Positions 1-8,006 of a DNA stretch of 10,917 bases are shown piece by piece (position 1 is the first letter of the stretch; each line of letters starts with the position of its first letter). The notes under the pieces are model-generated. The model worked only from the letters and a program-made list of their open reading frames with translations. It was not told where the DNA came from and did no database searches. Source of the stretch: Deltaproteobacteria bacterium (GTDB lineage: Bacteria; Desulfobacterota; Syntrophia; Syntrophales; UBA5619); contig JAPLJY010000072.1 of the NCBI GenBank assembly GCA_026388345.1, positions 1 to 10,917 of the forward strand. The letters run 5' to 3'. Both the position numbers and the translations under genes were made by a program.

Positions 1-91
1 AACTCCTGTACAAGAAACACTGACGAGGAAAGCGAACATCCGCCGCTCACCTCCTGCTCTCAAATGGCCCTCCATTCAAGAACAGTAAAAG

Positions 92-140
92 CGGACAACT
101 CATTTGCTACAAAACCGGACAAGTCTATTTACTCTTGACA
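92..140. repeat. Two imperfect direct repeats, possible IS21-type element end
   Basis: Unit A (92-110) and unit B (116-134) align as CGGACAA-S-TC-(T)-ATTT-R-CT, so 24-bp-spaced imperfect copies are visible by eye. Read on the minus strand, the block begins with TGTCAAGAG at 140 and contains two CTTGTCCGG/GTTGTCCG cores. IS21-family elements have terminal TG...CA and several subterminal repeats at each end, and this block fits that pattern. The transposase genes would lie to the left, outside the window. The assignment to IS21 is an inference from the pattern; no element could be compared. Confidence 0.3.
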
Positions 141-173
141 GCATAATGAAGGCATATTGTCAGGCAAATTGTC

Positions 174-202
174 TTGACATTCAAAACACATTCACCTATA
201 CC
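174..202 (+). promoter_or_regulatory. Candidate sigma-70 promoter for fecR-ompA
   Basis: A perfect -35 box TTGACA (174-179) is followed after 17 bp by TATACC (197-202), which matches four of six positions of the consensus -10. Transcription would begin near 209 and leave a leader of about 108 nt before the fecR start at 317. The -35 box lies within the right arm of an inverted repeat (158-164 with 173-179), which could be an operator. No experimental support is available. Confidence 0.5.
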
Positions 203-306
203 TCTGCATAACAAAGTGAATTATTGTTGAATCAAACCAATCGGGACAACCGATAACTCGGCTGCGTTGTCCGGCTGATGGTTGCCTCGAGAGCGGGAAA
301 GTCCAC

Positions 307-312
307 AGGAGG
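307..312 (+). promoter_or_regulatory. Ribosome binding site fixing the fecR start
   Basis: AGGAGG sits 4 nt before the ATG at 317. The in-frame ATG at 278 has no purine-rich sequence before it, so the signal-peptide start at 317 is preferred. Confidence 0.75.
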
Positions 313-316
313 AGCC

Positions 317-763
317 ATGAGAGCACTGATTGTCATTCTTGCTTTTTTCTTTATGGGTTTTTCTCATCCGGCCATTGCTGCAGAAAAGGGGATCGGGGTG
401 ATAAAAAATATCAAGGGCCCCGTGTTCATTGAACGAGAGAAAGCATCGATTCCCGCAAAAATGAGCGACAATCTTTTTGAAAACGACATCATTGTAACGG
501 GCAAGAGCGGGTCGATGGGGGCCGTTTTAATTGACAACAGCGTGATCTCAAGCGGTCCCAATACAAGGCTCATTCTATCCCAGTTCGTTTTCAATCCCGC
601 AGAAAAAAAACTATCCAGCACGGTCCAGATAACGCGGGGAACTTTTACCTATCTATCCGGTTTAATTGCTAAACATGACGGTCAGGCTGTAAAGTTCATC
701 ACGCCCTCGGCTGTCTGTGGCATTCGCGGGACCCATTTAGCAATATATGTTGAGGACGAGTAG
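317..763 (+). CDS. Short FecR-domain exported protein
   Basis: This 148-residue protein begins with a Sec signal peptide (residues 1-22; hydrophobic ALIVILAFFFMGF core, likely cleavage around A21/A22). One FecR-type beta-domain follows (about 26-145). It shows the features of the short stand-alone FecR proteins of deltaproteobacteria: GxxxxxxG near residues 27-34, GDxI-like FENDIIVTG (54-62), FVFNPAEKKLS (90-100), RGTFTYLSG (107-115) and a terminal P-x4-GIRGTH (130-140). There is no transmembrane segment or DNA-binding region, so it is not a classical FecR anti-sigma regulator; a periplasmic or surface role is more likely. The ATG at 317 is chosen for its AGGAGG site. The gene precedes an OmpA-type lipoprotein by 180 bp on the same strand, a pairing seen elsewhere. 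The length suits this subfamily, so it does not look truncated. The exact function is unknown. Confidence 0.8.
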   Translation: MRALIVILAFFFMGFSHPAIAAEKGIGVIKNIKGPVFIEREKASIPAKMSDNLFENDIIVTGKSGSMGAVLIDNSVISSGPNTRLILSQFVFNPAEKKLSSTVQITRGTFTYLSGLIAKHDGQAVKFITPSAVCGIRGTHLAIYVEDE

Positions 764-943
764 CATTGGGCATTTTGACCTGTCAGGAAGTGACCGATTC
801 TTGATGTCAGTCGGGCAATTTTGTGCGATCCGATAAAAAGAAGTTATTATCAAAAGAATTTGCAGCACAAGTCTATATTATCGGCAAGAATCATGGACTA
901 GATACATGATATTTTTCATTTCAATAAATGAAGGAGATATATC
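764..943 (+). other. AT-rich intergenic leader of the OmpA-family gene
   Basis: No gene is seen here. The segment 841-900 has 19 G+C of 60 by direct count, far below the right half of the window. A perfect 7-bp inverted repeat, CCGATAA (830-836) with TTATCGG (878-884), is present. A shorter alternative pairs GATAA (832-836) with TTATC (847-851). I could not identify a convincing promoter or terminator, so ompA may be cotranscribed with fecR. Confidence 0.4.
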
Positions 944-1996
944 ATGAGAAAAACAATTCCAGCATTATTCATTTTTTTAGCCATCTTATGTCCCTTTGTT
1001 TTATCGTCTTGTGCCCACATCTCGACCCCGGTCCTTGTCGATTCGGATAACGATGGCGTACCTGATAATTACGATAATCGACATGATTTTGCAATACCAC
1101 AATATTACGATAAATGCCCCGGTACGCCAATAGGCGTCAAAGTTGATAAGTACGGTTGTCCTCTGGATGCCGACAAGGACGGTGTTCCCGACTATCTCGA
1201 TAAATGCCCTGGTACGCCGATAGGCGTCAAAGTTGATAAGGACGGTTGCCTTCTGGATACCGATAAGGACGGCGTTCCCAACTATCTGGACAAGTGCCCC
1301 GTGACGCCCGCAGGCGTAAAGGTGGACAAGGACGGCTGTCCGCCTGATTCCGACGACGACGGTGTTCCCGACTATCTGGACAAGTGCCCCGGGACGCCCG
1401 CAGGTGTAAAGGTGGACAAGGACGGCTGTCCTCCCCCGGTGGTCCAGAAGGCTGTGCCCCAGACACGGTTTGTGCTCCTGCCTGGTCCGGACGGCAAAGT
1501 CGGACAGATTGAGGTAAGCACTTCCGTGGGATCACAAAGGCTGGACAAACCCTGGGAGTCGACGGAGGTCGTAAGCTCTAATCCGATCCCGAGCAGACCG
1601 AAGGTCATGGACGAAAGAGAGGTACGGGATATCTTTAAGGATGCCCTTGAGGCCCAACCCAAACCCGCTGCCGTCTTCATCATTTACTTTAAGAGTGGCG
1701 GCGGCGAACTGACAAACGAGTCTCTCCCATTGATTCCGGAAATCTTAGAGGCGATCAAGGCGCAAAAATCAAATCATGTCCGTCTGATTGGCCATACCGA
1801 CACGGTCGGATCGGTTGCATATAATCGCAGACTATCGCAGATACGCGCCAAATCGGTTGCAGATGTCCTTGTTTCTAGGGATGTTGATCGCACCATTATC
1901 GAAATTGAATTTTACGGCAAGGAGAAACTATTAATAGAAACACCGGATGGCGTGGCTGAACCCAGGAATCGTCGGGTGGAAATCATCGTAAAGTAA
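944..1996 (+). CDS. OmpA-family lipoprotein with thrombospondin type-3 repeats
   Basis: This 350-residue protein is predicted to be an outer-membrane lipoprotein that binds peptidoglycan. A type II signal peptide ends in the lipobox LSSC, with C23 as the lipidated cysteine. Residues about 33-162 form a calcium-binding TSP3-like stalk built on DxDxDGVPDxxDKC units, with four copies at a 30-residue period starting at C58, C88, C118 and C148. A Pro-rich linker leads to the C-terminal OmpA domain (242-350). That domain shows GHTD (283-286) and NRRLSQIRAKSV. D286 and R301 are 15 residues apart, like the peptidoglycan-contacting Asp271/Arg286 of E. coli OmpA. There is no N-terminal beta-barrel, so it resembles OprF/Pal-type stalk proteins rather than a porin. 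AAGGAG (931-936) lies 7 nt before the ATG. It follows the FecR-domain gene and probably acts with it in the envelope. Codon use shifts within the repeats. Confidence 0.9.
   Translation: MRKTIPALFIFLAILCPFVLSSCAHISTPVLVDSDNDGVPDNYDNRHDFAIPQYYDKCPGTPIGVKVDKYGCPLDADKDGVPDYLDKCPGTPIGVKVDKDGCLLDTDKDGVPNYLDKCPVTPAGVKVDKDGCPPDSDDDGVPDYLDKCPGTPAGVKVDKDGCPPPVVQKAVPQTRFVLLPGPDGKVGQIEVSTSVGSQRLDKPWESTEVVSSNPIPSRPKVMDEREVRDIFKDALEAQPKPAAVFIIYFKSGGGELTNESLPLIPEILEAIKAQKSNHVRLIGHTDTVGSVAYNRRLSQIRAKSVADVLVSRDVDRTIIEIEFYGKEKLLIETPDGVAEPRNRRVEIIVK
1115..1429 (+). repeat. 90-bp tandem repeats encoding TSP3 units
   Basis: Units start at 1115, 1205, 1295 and 1385, each beginning with the Cys codon of DKCPxTP; the fourth is partial and ends at the Cys codon 1427-1429. 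Copies 1 and 2 are close to each other (TPIG version, AT-rich codons such as GTT GAT AAG). Copies 3 and 4 are close to each other (TPAG version, GC-rich codons such as GTG GAC AAG). This suggests stepwise duplication or recombination between units. Confidence 0.85.
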
Positions 1997-2045
1997 TATA
2001 GGGTCAGTCACCAGATGGGAATAAAAGGGGACAGAATAACCGGAC

Positions 2046-2082
2046 AAAAAAAGGGGTTAAACTCATTTTAGAGTCCAACCCC
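2046..2082 (-). terminator. Rho-independent terminator of the tRNA array
   Basis: Arms 2053-2064 and 2071-2082 form a 12-bp stem around a 6-nt loop. On the minus strand two positions are G-U pairs and the stem is followed by seven U residues (2046-2052). On the plus strand the same positions are A-C mismatches and the tail is only TTTT, so the minus-strand direction is favoured. It lies just past the 3' end of tRNA-Lys. A weak bidirectional effect on ompA readthrough is possible. Confidence 0.85.
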
Positions 2083-2089
2083 TCGATTT

Positions 2090-2165
2090 TGGTGAGCCCT
2101 GTCGGGATCGAACCGACAACCTACTGATTAAGAGTCAGTTGCTCTACCAGCTGAGCTAAGGGCCC
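2090..2165 (-). tRNA. tRNA-Lys (CTT)
   Basis: The minus-strand cloverleaf is complete: acceptor GGGCCCT with AGGGCTC (one G-U), anticodon stem ACTGA/TCAGT, loop CTCTTAA with anticodon CTT, T-arm GTCGG-TTCGATC-CCGAC, discriminator A and an encoded CCA. It reads AAG codons. It is the last gene of the array, followed by the terminator. Confidence 0.96.
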
Positions 2166-2196
2166 ACATTTGGTCGTTATTTCTGTACGCAAAATC

Positions 2197-2273
2197 TGGC
2201 GCGCCCGGTAGGATTCGAACCTACGACCAACAGATTCGAAGTCTGCGACTCTATCCATCTGAGCTACGGGCGC
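2197..2273 (-). tRNA. tRNA-Arg (TCG)
   Basis: On the minus strand, acceptor GCGCCCG pairs perfectly with CGGGCGC, followed by discriminator G and an encoded CCA. The anticodon loop CTTCGAA gives anticodon TCG. The T-arm is GTAGG-TTCGAAT-CCTAC. A 5' T is expected to be modified or to wobble, reading CGN codons. It lies 31 nt upstream of tRNA-Lys in the transcript. Confidence 0.96.
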
Positions 2274-2321
2274 TGCATCCGTTTCCTGTCGCGGCCGGAT
2301 CTGCAATCCGGATGTAAAAAC

Positions 2322-2398
2322 TGGGGTGAGTGAAGGGATTTGAACCCTCGGCCTCCGGGGCCACAACCCGGCACTCTAACCAACTGAGCTACACCCAC
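2322..2398 (-). tRNA. tRNA-His (GTG)
   Basis: On the minus strand, acceptor GTGGGTG pairs with CACTCAC, and loop TTGTGGC gives anticodon GTG. The discriminator is C, with an encoded CCA. The base before position 1 (complement of 2399) is G, which supplies the extra G-1 that pairs with C73 and is the identity element of tRNA-His. Including it, the mature 5' end would be at 2399. T-arm GAGGG-TTCAAAT-CCCTT. Confidence 0.96.
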
Positions 2399-2408
2399 CA
2401 TCCATGCC

Positions 2409-2485
<77 letters not shown>

Positions 2486-2531
2486 TTATCCTCGCGACGC
2501 ACTGCATTCAGTCTCTTTTCAAAGAAGGCGG

Positions 2532-2560
2532 TTTATAGACCCTTTGCCTCCTTTTGTCAA
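2532..2560 (-). promoter_or_regulatory. Near-consensus sigma-70 promoter of the tRNA array
   Basis: Minus strand: perfect -35 TTGACA (2555-2560), a 17-bp spacer (2538-2554) and -10 TATAAA (2532-2537), which matches five of six positions. Transcription would start about 40 nt before tRNA-Arg(TCT). This is the strongest promoter-like sequence I see in the window, as expected for stable RNA. It lies directly behind the stop codon of the minus-strand protein gene at 2591. Confidence 0.85.
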
Positions 2561-2590
2561 GACCGAATGCATACTATTTTCTTTCCCCCT

Positions 2591-4264
2591 TCAGCGAACG
2601 AATCCGGCGATTCCCTCGAAGCGGTACCCCTTTTTGGCAAGCCCTTCTCCAGCCTGGTCGGTCGTATAGAAATGGCCGTTCTTGGCCGGATTGAACCAAC
2701 GGTAGAGCTCTCGCGTACCCGCGAGGCGTGAGGTGGCGATGTTTCCGATGGCCCCCTCGAAGAGATAGCCCGGAAGCGGCTTGCCCCCTTTCGGATCGTA
2801 GGAGTAATAATGATCTCCTTTTGCCGGGTTGAACCACCGGAAAAAATCGATCGTCCCCGGCGTCCCCGGGGCAAAGAGTCGGAAAGCAATCCCCACGTGT
2901 CGATATCCCTTCGACTGCAGGAGTGAAGCCTCAGCCTGAGGATTCGTCGTATAGAGGTAGTCGGAACCGGCCAGATAACGGTGAACGTCCAGAAATCGCG
3001 GCATCGTCTCCGCCGCCACCTCCAGAAAGACCTCCACATCGGCATCATCGCCATTGGAGGTGAAAAAGATACGATCCCCGTATATTCCCGGCAAGAGCTG
3101 GCGCGTGTTGACTGCAACATTGATGTAATCCGTCTCCCGGGTGGTCATGCCGCTGTCCGGAAAGACACTGATCCATCTGTGCGGTCCCTTCTGGACCAGT
3201 TTGCCGAAGATCCGCAATCCTTCCAGCGTCACCTTCCCTTCCCCGCTGATGATGGAGAGGAGGTGAGGACCTTCCGGCTGCCCATCGATGATCAGGACCT
3301 CCCCTCTCTCCCGGCGCTCTGCATAGCCGTCGATGAGGCCCGCAAACTGCTCGTCGAAAAAGACACTGAAGGGGCCGCCATCCGGAGATTTCCAGAAACA
3401 AAGGCTGATCCCCGTCCCCGTGAATCGGTAGCGCAAAACGTTCCGTTCGCCCTGTCCGGAGGGATAGCCGCCCTCTTCCGCCCAGGTTCCGGAAAGTTCC
3501 AGCCCTTCCCGGAGTTGCCCGCTTAAAGAATATCCGCCTGTACCGGCGGCCTCGCTCCGAAAGGAGATGTACCGACCTGCCGGCGGCTGCGCTATCGCCG
3601 GCATTCCCCGCGCTCCCGCGACGCCCGCCTTCCACTTCAGGGGCTCCCGTCCCCGATTTGTAAGACGGATCCTTTTCGTGATCTGCTCCCCCGGACGGAC
3701 CGTCCCGAAATCCATCCGGAGGGGCTCTACCTCCAAAAGCGCCGCGGAGGGCCGCTCGGCAAGTTTGACATGGAAGGATACGGTTCGCATCCCGCCGTCA
3801 TAATTGAAACCGATCGATTCCCGGAGATCTCCCACAGGCACCTCGCGGCGGAAGGTGGTTGCAAGACCTCCGGACTCCAGTCGGAGGAGCAGCACGCAGC
3901 CCCGCTTTTTCGACGGACCCACTTCCTTCACATAAACGAGATGGATCCGCAGAGGCTCCGGCTGCTGACCGACGACACCGGAGAGAATCTGGTTCTCCGT
4001 CAGGGTCCATCCTTCCGGCCCTTCCGCAAACCACTCCAGGTTCCCCGATCCTGCATTCTTCAGATAGAAGGTTCCTTTCGCCGCCTCTCCCGGAGCAAGG
4101 TCGCCGAGGTCGATTTCCTGGGGGTTGACCGTCAGGACTGCGTTGAGGACATCCTCGTCATCGACCGGAATCGAAGGGGTTTTCGGAACATCCTGACCAA
4201 AGGCCGTCATGGCGGAAAGTCCGAGCAATAGAAGCAAAATAAAGGCCGCAAAACGTTCTGTCAT
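2591..4264 (-). CDS. Secreted multi-domain protein with Ig-like, galactose-binding-like and DUF5648-type repeats
   Basis: This 557-residue protein has no assigned function. A Sec signal peptide (1-23, FAAFILLLLLGLSAMTAFG) directs export. Two Hydin/ASH-like Ig segments follow: 43-79 (VNPQEIDLGDLAPGE...LKNAGSGNLEW) and 176-212 (VEPLRMDFGTVRPGE...LTNRGREPLKW). Residues about 228-355 resemble the galactose-binding beta-sandwich of bacterial surface proteins (RYRFTGTGISLCFW, FFDEQFAGLIDGY, GPHLLSI). Residues about 362-416 resemble a BACON/Ig domain (WISVFPDSG, LLPGIYGDRIFFTSNG). The C-terminus has three DUF5648-like units (about 425-462, 474-507, 518-557), marked by [YF]RWFNPAK, HYYS or HFYTT, and Y-x-FEG-x-[AI]. 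The ATG at 4264 is chosen because it opens the signal peptide and has GGAG 5 nt before it; the frame is open far upstream, but that part overlaps dprA. A surface or periplasmic adhesion or ligand-binding role is inferred. No catalytic motif is visible. It is divergent from dprA and unrelated to it. Confidence 0.85.
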   Translation of the reverse strand: MTERFAAFILLLLLGLSAMTAFGQDVPKTPSIPVDDEDVLNAVLTVNPQEIDLGDLAPGEAAKGTFYLKNAGSGNLEWFAEGPEGWTLTENQILSGVVGQQPEPLRIHLVYVKEVGPSKKRGCVLLLRLESGGLATTFRREVPVGDLRESIGFNYDGGMRTVSFHVKLAERPSAALLEVEPLRMDFGTVRPGEQITKRIRLTNRGREPLKWKAGVAGARGMPAIAQPPAGRYISFRSEAAGTGGYSLSGQLREGLELSGTWAEEGGYPSGQGERNVLRYRFTGTGISLCFWKSPDGGPFSVFFDEQFAGLIDGYAERRERGEVLIIDGQPEGPHLLSIISGEGKVTLEGLRIFGKLVQKGPHRWISVFPDSGMTTRETDYINVAVNTRQLLPGIYGDRIFFTSNGDDADVEVFLEVAAETMPRFLDVHRYLAGSDYLYTTNPQAEASLLQSKGYRHVGIAFRLFAPGTPGTIDFFRWFNPAKGDHYYSYDPKGGKPLPGYLFEGAIGNIATSRLAGTRELYRWFNPAKNGHFYTTDQAGEGLAKKGYRFEGIAGFVR

Positions 4265-4447
4265 AAAAACTCCATACCGATATTCATGGGTCGCTTCTAA
4301 CCCAAAGCACCAAAGAACGCAACGGTTTTTCGCCATGAAAAGACTTGACACCCCTCGGAGATCCGATATATCGTCCCACGATTTTTCGTACATGGGTCGA
4401 ATCATCGATTGCGGTTTCAAGCCGTAGGAATGGGAACGTCGATAGAG
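4265..4447. other. Divergent intergenic region before dprA
   Basis: This spacer separates the minus-strand secreted-protein gene from dprA. It holds a candidate plus-strand promoter (4345-4372) and a perfect 10-bp palindrome CGATATATCG (4364-4373) overlapping its -10 box. For the minus strand only a weak candidate is seen (TTGCGT, 17 bp, TAGAAG, near 4295-4325). The right part could be coding if dprA starts at the TTG 4409 or the ATG 4430. Confidence 0.5.
4345..4372 (+). promoter_or_regulatory. Candidate sigma-70 promoter for dprA-topA-trmFO
   Basis: A perfect TTGACA (4345-4350), a 16-bp spacer and TATATC (4367-4372, four of six consensus positions) lie upstream of every possible dprA start. 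The next two genes have no room for strong promoters of their own at their junctions, so this probably serves the whole three-gene unit. Confidence 0.5.
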
Positions 4448-5629
4448 ATGGATCAGGAGTCGCTGAAATACTGGATCGCCCTCCGGGCGGTGGAAGAGGT
4501 AGGCTGCGTGGGTTTCCGGACCCTGCTTCAGGCCTTTTCGACACCGCGGGAGGTCTTTTCCGCCACCGCGCAAACCCTCCGGGTGGTCCCGGGGATAGGC
4601 CCGAAGACGGCGGATCACATCCGCTCTTTCTCCGACTGGGGAATGGCCGAGCGGGAGATCGAACGGGCCCGTGAACTCGAAGTCGCCATCATAACTTGCC
4701 AGGACCCGACCTACCCCAGGAATCTCCTGAACATCTACGACTACCCTCCCCTTCTCTATGTGAAGGGCTCCCTCAATCCGGAGGAGATCTGCGTGGCGGT
4801 CGTCGGATCGCGCCTCGCCTCCGTTTACGGCAGGTACACCACGGAAAAAATCAGCCGCGAACTCGCCCTCCAGGGGATCACCATCGTCAGCGGTCTCGCC
4901 CGGGGTATCGACGCCGCGGCCCACAGGGGTGCGCTGGCCGGCAAGGGAAGGACGATCGCGGTTCTGGGTTGCGGTCTCGACATCATCTATCCGCCGGAGA
5001 ACGAGGGGCTGGCAGGGACCGTCGCCGCCCATGGCGCGCTGGTCACGGAATATCCTTTCGGAACACCGCCCAACGCCCCCAATTTCCCGTCGCGAAACCG
5101 GATCATCAGCGGCATCTCACTCGGGGTCGTCGTCGTGGAGGCAGGCGAGAAAAGCGGCTCCTTGATCACGGCGCGGATCGCCGCCGAACAGGGGCGTTCG
5201 GTCTTCGCCGTCCCCGGGGAGATCGGCGCCGCCGGCTCGCGGGGGACCCACCGTCTGATCAAACAGGGGGCGATGCTGATCGAGAACGTGGAGGATATCC
5301 TCGAGGAGATCCTTCCCCAGGCAGGCATGCCGCCATCAGCCTCAAATGAACCATCCGTCTCTTCCCGGCTGGACGCGCTTGCACCCGATCCGGAAAAAAC
5401 GACCGCGCCTGGGGACATCTTGCCGCAAGGTGTCCCCAGGATGGCCGGTCTCGGGAATCAAGAGCAACGACTGCTGTCGCTGATTCCGGCCCAGCCCGTG
5501 GACATCGACACATTGATTACATCCTCCGGCCTCACGGCCCAGGAGGTCCTGAACGCGCTGCTCATTCTCGAGCTTCGCGGTCTGATCCGGCAGATGCCGG
5601 GCAAACAGTTTCTTCTTAAGGAGTCATAA
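4448..5629 (+). CDS. dprA: DNA-processing protein DprA
   Basis: DprA/Smf loads RecA onto incoming single-stranded DNA during natural transformation and is also kept in many bacteria not known to be competent. From the ATG at 4448 it has 393 residues. Domains: N-terminal helical/HhH region (about 1-60, with VVPGIGPKTADHI), the Rossmann-type DprA core (about 85-290), and a C-terminal winged helix (about 338-390). Core signatures are VAVVGSR (116-122), VSGLARGIDAAAHRGAL (147-163), VLGCGLDIIYPPEN (172-185), PNFPSRNRIISG (211-222), EAGEKSGSLITA (231-242) and FAVPGEIG. A low-complexity linker (about 291-337) joins the winged helix. The start is uncertain: TTG 4409 and ATG 4430 are in frame and upstream, but neither has a well-spaced ribosome binding site, and the homology-like region begins near DQESLKYWIALR. 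The stop lies 2 bp before topA. Confidence 0.95.
   Translation: MDQESLKYWIALRAVEEVGCVGFRTLLQAFSTPREVFSATAQTLRVVPGIGPKTADHIRSFSDWGMAEREIERARELEVAIITCQDPTYPRNLLNIYDYPPLLYVKGSLNPEEICVAVVGSRLASVYGRYTTEKISRELALQGITIVSGLARGIDAAAHRGALAGKGRTIAVLGCGLDIIYPPENEGLAGTVAAHGALVTEYPFGTPPNAPNFPSRNRIISGISLGVVVVEAGEKSGSLITARIAAEQGRSVFAVPGEIGAAGSRGTHRLIKQGAMLIENVEDILEEILPQAGMPPSASNEPSVSSRLDALAPDPEKTTAPGDILPQGVPRMAGLGNQEQRLLSLIPAQPVDIDTLITSSGLTAQEVLNALLILELRGLIRQMPGKQFLLKES
5618..5623 (+). promoter_or_regulatory. Ribosome binding site fixing the TTG start of topA
   Basis: AAGGAG lies inside the last codons of dprA, 8 nt before TTG 5632. This spacing supports the TTG start and suggests translational coupling of topA to dprA. 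Confidence 0.8.
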
Positions 5630-5631
5630 AA

Positions 5632-7986
<2,355 letters not shown>

Positions 7987-7994
7987 TCAGCGGC

Positions 7995-8000
7995 GGGGAG
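7995..8000 (+). promoter_or_regulatory. Ribosome binding site fixing the GTG start of trmFO
   Basis: GGGGAG lies 6 nt before GTG 8007 in the 20-bp gap after the topA stop. No ATG stands in a suitable position before the FAD-binding motif. Confidence 0.75.
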
Positions 8001-8006
8001 ATCATT

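Larger units (their letters stand above)
1..316. other. Non-coding left flank and fecR leader
   Basis: No convincing gene lies in this stretch on either strand. It holds, in order, an unassigned segment (1-91), two imperfect direct repeats that resemble an insertion-sequence end (92-140), an inverted repeat overlapping a -35 box (158-179), a candidate sigma-70 promoter (174-202), and a leader with a perfect 7-bp hairpin (arms 244-250 and 266-272) before the fecR ribosome binding site. An ATG at 278 is in frame with fecR but has no ribosome binding site. Confidence 0.6.

Noticed and set aside
278..316. Earlier ATG for the FecR-domain protein
   Set aside because: No ribosome binding site precedes it and it would add a polar stretch before the signal peptide.
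209..316. Riboswitch in the fecR leader (c-di-GMP-I or cobalamin type)
   Set aside because: The hairpins are visible, but the conserved core sequences of these classes are not present.
1115..1429. CRISPR-like array
   Set aside because: The regular 90-bp repeats are in frame inside a lipoprotein gene and encode calcium-binding units; there are no variable spacers.
1227..1683. Minus-strand open frames opposite the TSP3 repeats
   Set aside because: They mirror the repeat periodicity of the real gene and have no ribosome binding site or known domain.
2090..2165. tRNA-Lys 3' end as an integration (att) site
   Set aside because: No second copy of the tRNA 3' sequence is found at the left side of the AT-rich segment in this window; the partner could only lie outside.
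4265..5032. Upstream extension of the minus-strand secreted protein to 813 residues
   Set aside because: The extra part overlaps dprA in antisense and would bury the signal peptide; the ATG at 4264 has a ribosome binding site and opens a typical signal sequence.
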